Positions 26,433-39,485 of a stretch of DNA of 64,000 nt are shown here, in pieces. This stretch comes from Gallionella sp. (GTDB taxonomy: Bacteria > Pseudomonadota > Gammaproteobacteria > Burkholderiales > Gallionellaceae): positions 110,170 to 174,169 of the forward strand of contig JAQUAI010000004.1 of the NCBI GenBank assembly GCA_028687335.1, written 5' to 3'. The notes beneath the pieces were generated by a model that ran no database searches, was not told the DNA's origin, and saw only the letters and a program-made list of their open reading frames with translations. The position numbers and the translations under genes were made by a program. The first letter of the stretch is position 1; every line of letters starts with the position of its first letter.

Positions 26433-27620
26433 TTACAAATTACCCATTCTTGGCAACTCGCCCACCAGCGGTGCAGCGTAATCTATCCAAGCCTGCGTCA
26501 CATCATTACCTGCCGCATTAATGAACTCATCTTTCATATGCGTTGCTTCGCGCGCTACTGATGCCAACGGAGTGATGAAGCACTCGCTCGCATAAGGCGT
26601 ACTCGATAGCCGACGAATCGCCACCGAACCAGGCGTACCTGCTGTCGCCGCATGATTCACAGCATATTTACCCACCTCACGCGCCTCCTGCGCATCAATG
26701 GGGGAGATGATCGTCGGAAAGGAACGCTGCAAGTAACCAAAGGTATCGGCACGTACGCGCACCTTCTCCCCCGTAAAAGCTTCTTTCACCAATGCCGCCA
26801 ACGAGTCTCCCAATGCGCCCGTACCGGAAAGCTGGACATTACCGTGCGAGTCACGCTCACCAGAAGTCAAAATAGGATTACCGTCTTTATCCGCAATACC
26901 CTCAGATGCCGCAATCACGCAGCGCCCATACTTGGCGACCACGTCACGTACATCCTGCTTAAATTGCGCCACATCAAACACGCGCTCCGGTAGATAAATC
27001 AAGTGCGGGCCATCGCCATCGGCTTGTCGTGCCAATGCCGAGGCAGCAGTAAGGTATCCGGCATGCCGCCCCATCACCACATTCACCTTGATGCCGGAGA
27101 GTGCGCGGTTGTCGCGATCATCCCCCATGAATGCCAAAGCAACGAAACGTGCCGCCGAAGCAAATCCTGGACAGTGGTCGGTCACTTTAAGGTCGTTGTC
27201 GATCGTTTTTGGAATATGCACGGTACAAAAATCGTAATTCGCCTCGCGTGCCATTTCAGCAATGATGTGCGCCGTTTCAGCAGAGTCATTGCCGCCAACA
27301 TAGAAAAAGTAACGCACATCATGTTTGCGAAACACCTCGAATACTTTTTCGCACTCGGCTTTGCCTGGCTTAAGTCGCACCGAGCCCAGTGCCGCCGCTG
27401 GCGTGTTAGCCACCAACTCCAGTTGCGCTTCACTCTGCGTGGAAAGATCGATGAAATCCTCTTTCATAATACCGGCGATACCATGACGAGCACCAAGAAT
27501 GCCGGTGATATTCGCCTGCTTGCGCGCCGCCAATACAGCCCCCACCAGCGATTGGTTGATAACGGCGGTGGGGCCGCCAGATTGCCCAATAACCATTTTC
27601 CCGACCAGTTTTGCTGTCAT
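26433..27620 (-). CDS. pfp: PPi-dependent 6-phosphofructokinase
   Basis: This enzyme interconverts fructose-6-phosphate and fructose-1,6-bisphosphate using pyrophosphate. The PFK fold is shown by GQSGGPTAVINQSL, FYVGGNDSAETAHII, and IPKTIDNDLKVTDHCPGF. Lys in PKTIDND and Asp after GGN (GGND where ATP enzymes have GGDG) are the marks of PPi rather than ATP use. GRHAGYLTAAS and LPERVF follow. The 395 residues fit the short PPi-PFK clade. The usual GGDD is GGND here. It is divergent from inorganic pyrophosphatase, which consumes the same substrate. Confidence 0.9.
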   Translation of the reverse strand: MTAKLVGKMVIGQSGGPTAVINQSLVGAVLAARKQANITGILGARHGIAGIMKEDFIDLSTQSEAQLELVANTPAAALGSVRLKPGKAECEKVFEVFRKHDVRYFFYVGGNDSAETAHIIAEMAREANYDFCTVHIPKTIDNDLKVTDHCPGFASAARFVALAFMGDDRDNRALSGIKVNVVMGRHAGYLTAASALARQADGDGPHLIYLPERVFDVAQFKQDVRDVVAKYGRCVIAASEGIADKDGNPILTSGERDSHGNVQLSGTGALGDSLAALVKEAFTGEKVRVRADTFGYLQRSFPTIISPIDAQEAREVGKYAVNHAATAGTPGSVAIRRLSSTPYASECFITPLASVAREATHMKDEFINAAGNDVTQAWIDYAAPLVGELPRMGNL

Positions 27621-27698
27621 GTCACACCCTCCTTAGTTGAACGCCAATACGAGTATTTCGATTCTAACACCCCGCTGCGTCAACAGCCTGTATCGCTT

Positions 27699-27704
27699 AT
27701 AATC
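27699..27704 (+). promoter_or_regulatory. -10 box (TATAAT) of ppa
   Basis: A perfect TATAAT lies 38 bases upstream of the ppa start in the pfp-ppa divergent spacer. The matching -35 region is poor, so an activator or extended contacts may be needed. Confidence 0.5.
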
Positions 27705-27742
27705 GCGCCCTTCTTAAAACTAGCCTAATTGAAGGAATAACC

Positions 27743-28279
27743 ATGAGCCTGCTGAACGTACGCCCCGGCGACAACCTCCCCCATGAATGCAACGTCATCA
27801 TTGAAATCCCCAAGCATGCCGACCCCGTTAAATATGAAGTCGACAAGGGCGCGGGCGTGCTGGTAGTGGATCGCTTTATCGGCTCGTTGATGCGCTATCC
27901 CGCCAACTACGGATTCATCCCAGAAACCATCGCCGACGATGGCGATCCAGTTGATGTACTGGTTGTCACTCCGTTTCCTATCGTGCATGGCGCGATTATT
28001 CCTTGCCGCCCAGTTGGCGTATTGCAAATGAGTGACGAGGGCGGTGACGATGCCAAAATTATCGCTGTACCGACCGATAAACTGACTCCGCTCTACCGCG
28101 AAGTGAAGTCTTATGAAGACCTGCCCGCAATCACGCTGGAGCAAATCAAACACTTCTTCGAACTGTACAAAGCACTGGAGCCGGGCAAGTGGGTCAAGAT
28201 TCGCGGCTGGGAAGGCGTTGAAGCCGCCCATGCCGAAATTACAAAGGGCATCGAAGCTTATCAAGCATCGACAAAATAA
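27743..28279 (+). CDS. ppa: Inorganic pyrophosphatase (family I)
   Basis: This Mg2+-dependent enzyme hydrolyses PPi to phosphate. The signature DDGDPVDVLVVTP holds the metal-binding aspartates, and VVDRFIGSLMRYPANYGFIP and the KGWEG-like RGWEGVEAA segments are present. The 178-residue length matches bacterial PPases. AAGGA precedes the ATG. folD-FKBP follows 19 bases downstream on the same strand. Confidence 0.96.
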   Translation: MSLLNVRPGDNLPHECNVIIEIPKHADPVKYEVDKGAGVLVVDRFIGSLMRYPANYGFIPETIADDGDPVDVLVVTPFPIVHGAIIPCRPVGVLQMSDEGGDDAKIIAVPTDKLTPLYREVKSYEDLPAITLEQIKHFFELYKALEPGKWVKIRGWEGVEAAHAEITKGIEAYQASTK

Positions 28280-28298
28280 TTTCGCATAGGAGATCAGC

Positions 28299-29498
28299 AT
28301 GACGGCACGTATCATCGACGGCAAAGCCATCGCACAAGAAGTCCGCGCCGAGTGGCGAGTTCGCGCCGATGCACTGAAGGCTCGCGGAATTATGCCCGGA
28401 TTGGCCGTCATCATCGTCGGTGAAGACCCTGCATCCAAAGTGTATGTCGCTAACAAGGTGAAGGCATGTGCCGAGCTCGGCTTGTATTCGCTGCATATCG
28501 CCCTACCCGCCGACATCAGTGAAGCGGCACTGCTGGAAAAAATCGCTGAGCTAAATGCTGATCCGAAAATTCACGGTTTACTGGTGCAATTGCCTGTACC
28601 CAAACATATCGACAGCGAAAAAATTCTGAACGCAATTAGTCCCGACAAAGATGTGGATGGTTTTCATCCACTCAATGTCGGCGCACTCGCCACTGGCAAC
28701 ATGCGTTTTGCGCCATGCACACCTTATGGCTCACTGGTACTGCTGCAAAAAAGCGGGGTCAGCATAGAAGGTAAACATGCAGTTGTGATCGGACGCAGCA
28801 ACATCGTCGGCAAACCGATGGCACTACTACTGTTGCAACATAATGCTACGGTAACCATCTGCACGTCGAAAACCGTCGATCTAGCCAAGCACACGCTAGA
28901 TGCCGATATTCTTGTAGTCGCAACTGGCAAGCCTAGAATGATCACGGGCGACATGATTAAACCGGGCGCAGCCGTGATCGATGTCGGAATTAATCGCCTC
29001 CCCGATGGCAAACTCTGCGGCGATGTCGATTTTGATTCCGCCAAAGAAGTGGCCGGCTGGATCACCCCAGTACCCGGTGGTGTCGGTCCAATGACCATCA
29101 CCATGCTGGTTGCCAATACCGTTCAATCCGCCGAGCGAGTGGCGGATCAGCCCAAGGAAAAAACAGTCACCACTTCGTCAGGTCTCAAATACGAAGACCT
29201 TACCACTGGCACTGGTGATGAGGCGAAAGCGGGAGACTACGTCACCGTGCATTACACCGGCTGGCTCACCGATGGCCAGAAATTCGATTCCAGCAAAGAC
29301 CGTAACGACCCGTTCCAATTCGAACTGGCCGGAGGCATGGTAATCCGAGGTTGGGATGAAGGAGTGCAAGGCATGCGCGTTGGTGGCGTACGCAAGTTAA
29401 CCATCCCGCCTGAGCTTGGCTATGGTCGTCGCGGCGCAGGCGGTGTCATTCCGCCAAATGCAACACTGGTGTTTGAGGTAGAGTTGCTGGCGGTTTAA
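28299..29498 (+). CDS. folD: FolD-FKBP fusion: methylenetetrahydrofolate dehydrogenase/cyclohydrolase with C-terminal FKBP prolyl isomerase
   Basis: Residues 1 to about 281 are a complete FolD. The catalytic Tyr49 and Lys53 lie in [12 protein letters not shown], with [16 protein letters not shown] for NADP binding and [14 protein letters not shown] at the end. FolD oxidises methylene-THF and hydrolyses methenyl-THF. After a short linker (VADQPKEK), residues 289-399 form a complete FKBP domain ([42 protein letters not shown]). FolD normally ends near residue 285 and FKBP is normally separate. The frame is continuous with no stop. GGAG lies before the ATG. A GTG at codon 281 could allow internal initiation of FKBP alone, but no good ribosome site is seen. 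Confidence 0.93.
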   Translation: MTARIIDGKAIAQEVRAEWRVRADALKARGIMPGLAVIIVGEDPASKVYVANKVKACAELGLYSLHIALPADISEAALLEKIAELNADPKIHGLLVQLPVPKHIDSEKILNAISPDKDVDGFHPLNVGALATGNMRFAPCTPYGSLVLLQKSGVSIEGKHAVVIGRSNIVGKPMALLLLQHNATVTICTSKTVDLAKHTLDADILVVATGKPRMITGDMIKPGAAVIDVGINRLPDGKLCGDVDFDSAKEVAGWITPVPGGVGPMTITMLVANTVQSAERVADQPKEKTVTTSSGLKYEDLTTGTGDEAKAGDYVTVHYTGWLTDGQKFDSSKDRNDPFQFELAGGMVIRGWDEGVQGMRVGGVRKLTIPPELGYGRRGAGGVIPPNATLVFEVELLAV

Positions 29499-29507
29499 AC
29501 CAAGCAA

Positions 29508-29846
29508 TTAGTGCATAACAGGAACAGAGGAAGCCGGCGCAGAAATCGCTGGCTTTTCTGCATTCGGAAGGGGAACGGCATCGACGATCTGATAGAAAAT
29601 CTCGCCTTGCTTGATCATGCCTAGCTCACTACGGGCTCTCTCTTCGACTGCCTCGGTACCTTGCTTTAGATCGCGCACCTCGGCATCCAATAAATCGTTG
29701 CGCGCCCGCGTCTGCTGATTAATTTGTTGCTGAGCCTGAAGTTGTTGATTCGTATCCCACACCTTCAACCAGCCGCCCTTGCCCAACCACAGCGGGTACT
29801 GCAACAGCAGTAATAGGACAGCCAGTATCAGTGTGACGGCACGCAA
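29508..29846 (-). CDS. ftsB: Cell division protein FtsB
   Basis: FtsB is a bitopic protein of the FtsQBL divisome complex. It has a short N-terminal cytoplasmic end, one membrane helix (residues about 4-18, TLILAVLLLLLQYPLW), a coiled coil (about 30-75, rich in Gln and Glu) and a periplasmic tail. GMIKQGEIFYQIV matches the conserved end of the DivIC/FtsB domain. The position directly after eno is the classic order. Confidence 0.92.
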   Translation of the reverse strand: MRAVTLILAVLLLLLQYPLWLGKGGWLKVWDTNQQLQAQQQINQQTRARNDLLDAEVRDLKQGTEAVEERARSELGMIKQGEIFYQIVDAVPLPNAEKPAISAPASSVPVMH

Positions 29847-29850
29847 CGCA

Positions 29851-31152
<1,302 letters not shown>

Positions 31153-31160
31153 TCACTAAA

Positions 31161-33790
<2,630 letters not shown>

Positions 33791-33853
33791 TTACACGAGA
33801 CTTACTTAAATGACGCTAACTGCATCGATTTAGCGAATATTTCACGCAGATTA

Positions 33854-33883
33854 TTGACATCACGAACTAAAAAAACCTACAGT
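33854..33883 (+). promoter_or_regulatory. Sigma-70 promoter of acs
   Basis: A perfect TTGACA (33854-33859) is followed after 18 bases by TACAGT (33878-33883), giving a leader of about 65 bases to the acs ATG. The rest of the 289-base pyrG-acs spacer shows nothing I recognise. Confidence 0.65.
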
Positions 33884-33956
33884 TAGCGCAGCATTAAAAA
33901 ACCTATGCTTATACCAATCCACCATAACAATTATTGATCGTCTAGGAGTCTTCCCC

Positions 33957-35924
33957 ATGTCCAACATTCAGTCCGTTCTGCATGAAAACCGTGTGTTTAA
34001 TCCTTCTGATGAGTTCGTGCGACAAGCCAATGTTTCTGGCATGCCCGCTTACCAGGCCATGGTTGATGCTGCGCAAAAAGATTATGTGGGCTATTGGTCT
34101 AACTTAGCCCGCGAAACCATCGCTTGGCAAAAACCCTTCACCAAAGGATTAGACGAAACCAATGCCCCCTTCTACAAATGGTTTGAAGATGGCGAGCTCA
34201 ACGTCAGCTACAACTGCCTAGATCGCAACCTAGCGAACAACGGGGACAAAACTGCCCTCGTTTTTGAAGCAGACAATGGCGACATTACCCGCGTCAATTA
34301 TCGCGAACTGCATGCGCGCGTCTGCCAGTTTGCCAACGCACTGAAGTCACGTGGCATCAAAAAAGGGGATCGCGTCGTTATTTATATGCCGATGAGCATC
34401 GAAGCCGTTATCTCCATGCAAGCTTGCGCCCGCATCGGCGCAATTCACTCTGTCGTATTTGGCGGTTTTTCATCAAAGAGCCTGCACGAGCGCATCACCG
34501 ATGCGCAAGCCGTCACCGTTATCACCTCCGACGGCCAGTTCCGTGGCGGCAAAGCAATGCCACTCAAACCGGCAGTTGACGAAGCATTAAGCTTGGGTGG
34601 TTGTGATGCAGTACACAGCGTTATCGTTTATCGCCGCACAGGCGGGGACGTGGCTTGGAATGCCCAACACGATATCTGGTGGCATGATGTCGTTGCGAAT
34701 CAATCGGACGTTTGCGAACCTGAATGGGTCAGCGCAGAACATCCTTTGTTTATTCTTTACACATCCGGCTCGACCGGCAAACCCAAGGGAGTACAACACT
34801 CCAGCGGTGGCTACCTGCTAGGCGCAATGCTGTCAATGAAATGGGTGTTCGACTACAAACCTTCCGATATTTTCTGGTGTACTGCTGACGTGGGCTGGAT
34901 CACTGGTCACAGTTATGTCGCTTACGGCCCGCTTGCAATGGGTGCCACACAAATCATCTTTGAAGGCGTTCCGACCTATCCCGATGCGGGGCGTTTTTGG
35001 AAAATGATCCAAGATCACAAAGTCACGACCTTCTATACCGCACCAACCGCCATCCGCTCCCTTATCAAGCTCGGCGGTGACCTACCCAGCCAATATGATC
35101 TATCAAGCCTGCGCTTACTAGGTACCGTGGGCGAGCCGATCAATCCCGAAGCCTGGATTTGGTATTACAACACCGTCGGTCAAGGTCGCTGCCCTATCGT
35201 GGACACTTGGTGGCAAACTGAAACTGGCTCGCACATGATTGCCCCATTACCAGGTGCGATGCCGATTAAACCAGGCACCTGCACCCTGCCATTACCAGGC
35301 ATCATGGCCACGATCTACAACGAAGCAGGTGATGAAGTGAACGACAAACATGGCGGCTTCCTCGTCATCAAAAAACCGTTCCCATCGCAGATTCGAACCA
35401 TTTGGGGTGATCCTGAACGCTACAAAAAGAGCTATTTCCCAGAAGAAATGAAGGGGGCTTATCTGGCTGGCGACTCAGCACATCGTGACGACGATGGTTA
35501 CTTCTGGATTATGGGACGTATCGACGACGTATTGAACGTTTCCGGTCATCGACTGGGCACCATGGAAATCGAATCCGCGCTGGTTGCCAACCCGCTGGTT
35601 GCCGAGGCTGCCATCGTAGGCAAACCCCATGAAATCAAGGGAGAGGCCGTAGTCGCCTTCGTCGTACTGAAAGGTGCGCGACCAGCCGATGCCGCAGCAG
35701 CAAAGAAGCTGGCGGAAGAGTTGCGCAACTGGGTTGGCAAAGAAATTGGCCCAATTGCCAAACCCGACGAGATTCGTTTTGGCGACAACCTGCCCAAAAC
35801 CCGCTCGGGCAAAATCATGCGACGTCTGCTGCGTGCAATCGCCAAGGGAGAGGAAATCACTCAAGATGTTTCGACGCTGGAAAATCCTGCTATCCTCGAA
35901 CAACTGAAAGAAGTCATTAAGTAA
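33957..35924 (+). CDS. acs: Acetyl-CoA synthetase
   Basis: Acs activates acetate to acetyl-CoA through acetyl-AMP. The adenylate-forming motif [18 protein letters not shown] is near residue 268, WWQTETGSH near 420, and the hinge [23 protein letters not shown] near 510. The C-terminal [11 protein letters not shown] carries the catalytic lysine (about 619) that is acetylated in other species. The 655 residues match the family. The transcription unit ends at a strong hairpin. Confidence 0.97.
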   Translation: MSNIQSVLHENRVFNPSDEFVRQANVSGMPAYQAMVDAAQKDYVGYWSNLARETIAWQKPFTKGLDETNAPFYKWFEDGELNVSYNCLDRNLANNGDKTALVFEADNGDITRVNYRELHARVCQFANALKSRGIKKGDRVVIYMPMSIEAVISMQACARIGAIHSVVFGGFSSKSLHERITDAQAVTVITSDGQFRGGKAMPLKPAVDEALSLGGCDAVHSVIVYRRTGGDVAWNAQHDIWWHDVVANQSDVCEPEWVSAEHPLFILYTSGSTGKPKGVQHSSGGYLLGAMLSMKWVFDYKPSDIFWCTADVGWITGHSYVAYGPLAMGATQIIFEGVPTYPDAGRFWKMIQDHKVTTFYTAPTAIRSLIKLGGDLPSQYDLSSLRLLGTVGEPINPEAWIWYYNTVGQGRCPIVDTWWQTETGSHMIAPLPGAMPIKPGTCTLPLPGIMATIYNEAGDEVNDKHGGFLVIKKPFPSQIRTIWGDPERYKKSYFPEEMKGAYLAGDSAHRDDDGYFWIMGRIDDVLNVSGHRLGTMEIESALVANPLVAEAAIVGKPHEIKGEAVVAFVVLKGARPADAAAAKKLAEELRNWVGKEIGPIAKPDEIRFGDNLPKTRSGKIMRRLLRAIAKGEEITQDVSTLENPAILEQLKEVIK

Positions 35925-35951
35925 TCTCCAGCATCGGCAGTATGCTCAATT

Positions 35952-35992
35952 ATGGCGGCAAGGTACTAACACGCACCTTGCCGCCATTTTCC
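35952..35992 (+). terminator. Terminator of acs
   Basis: ATGGCGGCAAGGT (35952-35964) and its exact complement at 35975-35987 make a 13-base stem with a 10-base loop, followed by a short T-run. It ends the acs transcript and argues against the in-frame start at 35942 for the next gene. Confidence 0.88.
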
Positions 35993-36040
35993 TTGGTACT
36001 ATTCCTGCCCCTGCACACATCCCGACTTGCAAATTTCGTC

Positions 36041-37372
36041 ATGCCCCTAGGCAAATCTCTTTTATTCCGTTGCCTGATACTTGTTCCGCTTCTTGCGTCA
36101 GCATCTCTTTTTGCTGCCGACTTCCCGACGTTTACCCCTTGCTTCGGCTGCATCCAATCCGTCAGTCAATGGCATCCAAGCCTGATCGAAGAAGAAGAGG
36201 ACTCAGACGAAGAACCACCAATCTCTGCAACCACTCAAGTGCTGCCGAATAGTGCAGAGCCTCCAGCGCCCACCACTATAGATACCGTAGATTCGGCTGA
36301 TAGCAAACCTGTTTTCGACGATGTGTGGCAACGAATCCGAGCCGGATTCAGCATGTCAACTGGCGACCCCAAACTGGTCGCGCAATATGAACGTTGGTAT
36401 GCCGCACACCCAGACTTGGTGACAATGGTTTCAGCGCGCTCCCACCGCTATTTGTATTTCATTGTTGAAGAAGTTGAAAAACGCGGCATGCCCACTGAAA
36501 TAGCACTTTTGCCATTTATCGAAAGTGGATTTAATCCGGCGGCCTATTCCGTCGCCAATGCCGCAGGCATTTGGCAATTCATTCCATCAACCGGAAAAAA
36601 GTTTGGCATGACACAGGACTGGTGGCGCGACGAGCGCCGCGATATTGTCAGCGCCACTAACGGCGCACTCGATTACCTACAAAGCTTATATGTCATGTTC
36701 GGTGACTGGGAATTAGCACTAGCCTCCTACAACTGGGGAGAGCGATCCGTGCAACGCGCTATCGACACCAATAAAAAAAGGGGGCGGCCTACCAGCTATG
36801 CCGCCATCAACATGCCGGAAGAAACGCGCAACTATATACCCAAGTTATTGGCCATCAGGAATATCGTCAAAGACCCAGCTCGCTTCAAGCTGTCATTGCA
36901 CCCCATCCCCAATCGTCCCTATTTCGCCAAAGTCGCCACAACCAAGCATATGGATATCAAGCTTGCAGCAAAGCTTGCTGGGATTTCAATCAAAGAATTT
37001 GCGGCACTCAACCCCAGCCACATTCGCCCTGTCATCTTGCACAAGACCGGCCATCAATTATTACTTCCCGCTCAAACCGTCGAAAACTATCAAACCAACC
37101 TCGCGCAGCATGAAGGGCCTTGGCTTTCATGGAAACCATATCGCCCGAAAAAGGGAGAAAACCTAGATAGTCTCGCGCCCCGCTTAGGTATTTCCAGCGA
37201 GAAGCTAAAACTCATCAACGACCTTTCAAGTGAAACCCGCGTTAGCGATGGTCAAACTTTACTTGTCCCTACCTCATCCAAGCGTGCTGAAAATGCTTTT
37301 GAGCCATTTAATATGCATATTCACCCCGTTGCTCCCCAATCAGTCTCACCTCCGGCCAACAACACCAAATAG
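36041..37372 (+). CDS. MltD-like membrane-bound lytic transglycosylase (first of two)
   Basis: This murein-cleaving enzyme is exported to the periplasm. The start at 36041 gives a clear signal peptide (MPLGKSLLFRCLILVPLLASASLFAA). The SLT catalytic domain (about 140-260) has the catalytic Glu in ALLPFIESGFNPAAYS, followed by GIWQFIPSTGKKFGM and ALASYNWGE. A C-terminal LysM-like module lies in KKGENLDSLAPRLGI. No lipobox is visible although MltD is often a lipoprotein. It is about 443 residues and is a paralogue of the next gene. Confidence 0.88.
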   Translation: MPLGKSLLFRCLILVPLLASASLFAADFPTFTPCFGCIQSVSQWHPSLIEEEEDSDEEPPISATTQVLPNSAEPPAPTTIDTVDSADSKPVFDDVWQRIRAGFSMSTGDPKLVAQYERWYAAHPDLVTMVSARSHRYLYFIVEEVEKRGMPTEIALLPFIESGFNPAAYSVANAAGIWQFIPSTGKKFGMTQDWWRDERRDIVSATNGALDYLQSLYVMFGDWELALASYNWGERSVQRAIDTNKKRGRPTSYAAINMPEETRNYIPKLLAIRNIVKDPARFKLSLHPIPNRPYFAKVATTKHMDIKLAAKLAGISIKEFAALNPSHIRPVILHKTGHQLLLPAQTVENYQTNLAQHEGPWLSWKPYRPKKGENLDSLAPRLGISSEKLKLINDLSSETRVSDGQTLLVPTSSKRAENAFEPFNMHIHPVAPQSVSPPANNTK

Positions 37373-37478
37373 CGTAACAACCGCCTCACACCCAAGCTCC
37401 ATACCTTGATTTTCAATTGACCCGCACAGCGCAACTCAGCTACTATCGCGCAAATTTTTGCCCCTCGGAGTCAAGCCC

Positions 37479-38990
37479 GTGCCTTTGATTCGACTGATTT
37501 TTTCCACATTTATCTGCCTTCCTCTCCTATTCATCTCCCACGCTACCCACGCGGAAGATCAGTTGGCGCTAAGCACATCTTTATCTGCACCGGAACTTAG
37601 CGATCCATTAACGCTGACCACAGCACGAAATATTCGCTTGGATCTTGTGCCCATGCACGATGCCAATGCCACAGATTTGTGGGCACGAATCCGCAGCGGA
37701 TTCGTGATGCGCGACTTAGATAGCAGCCTCGTTACCAAGCATGAAAACTGGTATGCCAGTCGCCCAGAATACTTGGCGCGCATGACAGATCGTGGCCGCC
37801 GTTATCTCTATTACATTGTCAGCGAAGTCGAACGACGCGGAATGCCCACTGAAATTGCGTTGCTGCCGATGATCGAAAGTGCATTCAATCCGGGGGCCTA
37901 CTCAACTAGCAAAGCCTCCGGCATCTGGCAATTTATCCCCTCCACTGGCAAGCATTTCGGCATGCAACAAAACTGGTGGTATGACGGTCGTCGCGATGTC
38001 ATCACCGCCACCACCGGCGCATTGGATTATTTAGAAAAGCTGCATGGCATGTTTGGCGACTGGGAGCTTGCCTTGGCCGCCTATAACTGGGGAGAAGGTG
38101 CAGTTCAACGCGCGCAGGAACGCAATCGTAAGCGCGGCTTACCGGTTAATTACACCAGTTTGAATATGCCGGATGAAACGCGTAATTACGTACCGAAACT
38201 GCTGGCTGTCAAAAACATTATTGCCAACCCGACCGCCTTCGGTTTAGTTTTGCAGGACATTCCAAATGAGCCTTATTTTGCGGCGATTTCAACCTCCAAG
38301 CACATCGATGTCAAACTGGCAGCGCAACTTGCCGAAGTATCAATGGAAGAGTTTGCCGCATTGAACCCAGCACATAACCGGCCAGTGATCCTGCAAGAGA
38401 ACAGCGACTTAATCCTGCTGCCAGTGGATAAAGTAGAAACCTTCCGTAGCAATTTGGAAAGCTACGACAAACCGCTGGTTAGCTGGCAAGCGTACCAGCC
38501 AAAGAAAGGGGAAACACTGAGTTCTCTGGCACCACGCTTTGGCATGTCGGTGGAAAAACTGCGCTCGGTCAACGGACTGTCTGGCAACCGTAACCTCTCA
38601 GGCAGTCAAACATTGCTAGTGCCAGTAAACGGGCAAGAAAGCGAAATCGAAGCAGAGTTCGAAACCTTCAACATGCACCTGAATCCGATCGCTGCCAGCC
38701 AACCACACTCGATCAGATACACCGTACGCAAAGGCGACTCTCTCTCCAGCGTGGCTCGCCGTTACCATGTCAGCACGGCTCAGTTGCGCAGTTGGAATCA
38801 AGGAGTCCGAAAACTCACCGCCGGACAAAAACTAACTATCGCCACCAGTAGCAAGGCAGGAAAACACACCGGACGCAGCAGTAAATTAGCTAAGAGTCGT
38901 GGCGGCAAAAAGTTGGCGAAAAATCGCAGCTCCCAAAAACAAGCCAAACGCGGTGGCCAGAAACGCGTTCATGTTGCATACCGAAAATAA
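37479..38990 (+). CDS. MltD-like lytic transglycosylase with LysM modules and basic tail (second of two)
   Basis: A GTG start at 37479 follows GGAG by 8 bases and gives a signal peptide (MPLIRLIFSTFICLPLLFIS). The SLT domain (about 80-220) has the catalytic Glu in ALLPMIESAFNPGAYS and GIWQFIPSTGKHFGMQQNWW. Two LysM-type modules follow (KKGETLSSLAPRFGM and YTVRKGDSLSSVARRYHV). The final 45 residues are very rich in Lys, Arg, Gly and Ser, unlike its neighbour, and may bind anionic wall or outer-membrane polymers. The two proteins share motifs and order, indicating tandem duplication. Three bases separate it from the next gene. Confidence 0.9.
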   Translation: MPLIRLIFSTFICLPLLFISHATHAEDQLALSTSLSAPELSDPLTLTTARNIRLDLVPMHDANATDLWARIRSGFVMRDLDSSLVTKHENWYASRPEYLARMTDRGRRYLYYIVSEVERRGMPTEIALLPMIESAFNPGAYSTSKASGIWQFIPSTGKHFGMQQNWWYDGRRDVITATTGALDYLEKLHGMFGDWELALAAYNWGEGAVQRAQERNRKRGLPVNYTSLNMPDETRNYVPKLLAVKNIIANPTAFGLVLQDIPNEPYFAAISTSKHIDVKLAAQLAEVSMEEFAALNPAHNRPVILQENSDLILLPVDKVETFRSNLESYDKPLVSWQAYQPKKGETLSSLAPRFGMSVEKLRSVNGLSGNRNLSGSQTLLVPVNGQESEIEAEFETFNMHLNPIAASQPHSIRYTVRKGDSLSSVARRYHVSTAQLRSWNQGVRKLTAGQKLTIATSSKAGKHTGRSSKLAKSRGGKKLAKNRSSQKQAKRGGQKRVHVAYRK

Positions 38991-38993
38991 GCC

Positions 38994-39479
38994 ATGTTAC
39001 TTAACCTCACCGGAAAATTTCAGGCTTTCAAAGGCACCGAAACTCCCCAGCTAACTACAATGCGCGGCATCACGCTATTCAGCCAGGTGGCCACCAACGA
39101 ATTACGCGCAATCAAAGGGTTGCTACATCGGCGCACTTACATCAAAGACGAAATTATTTTCGACGAAGGTGAAAAAGGCCAAGCGATCTACTTCATCATC
39201 GACGGAAAAGTGCTGATTTGCAAACAAGGACGCCCACAAGATGGTGCTATTGCCGAACTTGGTGCAGGGCAGTGCTTCGGCGAAATGGCATTAATCGATA
39301 ACTCCCCTCGTATGGCCCAAGTCAGAGCCGCCGAGGATTGCACATTAGACGTATTGTTCCGCGAAGACTTCCTTGGTCTGATCGAAACACATTCGCGTAT
39401 TGCTTCCAAACTGTCGTTAGAACTGGCCCGCATGATGGGTGAGCGTCTGCGCCAGACCATCAATAGCTACGTGCTGTAG
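38994..39479 (+). CDS. Cyclic-nucleotide-binding domain protein without DNA-binding domain
   Basis: This 161-residue protein is essentially one CAP-like beta-barrel. The phosphate-binding cassette FGEMALIDNSPRMAQVRA (about residues 96-113) retains the Glu and Arg that contact cyclic nucleotides in known binders. No helix-turn-helix follows; the C-terminus is a single helix (LARMMGERLRQTIN). It may sense cAMP, cGMP or another ligand and act on a partner protein. Genes on either side are three and six bases away, so it is co-transcribed with the second mltD and the AI-2E-type gene. Confidence 0.85.
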   Translation: MLLNLTGKFQAFKGTETPQLTTMRGITLFSQVATNELRAIKGLLHRRTYIKDEIIFDEGEKGQAIYFIIDGKVLICKQGRPQDGAIAELGAGQCFGEMALIDNSPRMAQVRAAEDCTLDVLFREDFLGLIETHSRIASKLSLELARMMGERLRQTINSYVL

Positions 39480-39485
39480 CCCGCC

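Noticed and set aside
27003..27728. A 241-codon plus-strand frame opposite the phosphofructokinase gene
   Set aside because: It is fully antisense to a confident enzyme gene, with low-quality composition and no family resemblance.
35942..36040. Upstream start for the first MltD gene
   Set aside because: This stretch is the acs terminator hairpin; the signal peptide begins cleanly at 36041.
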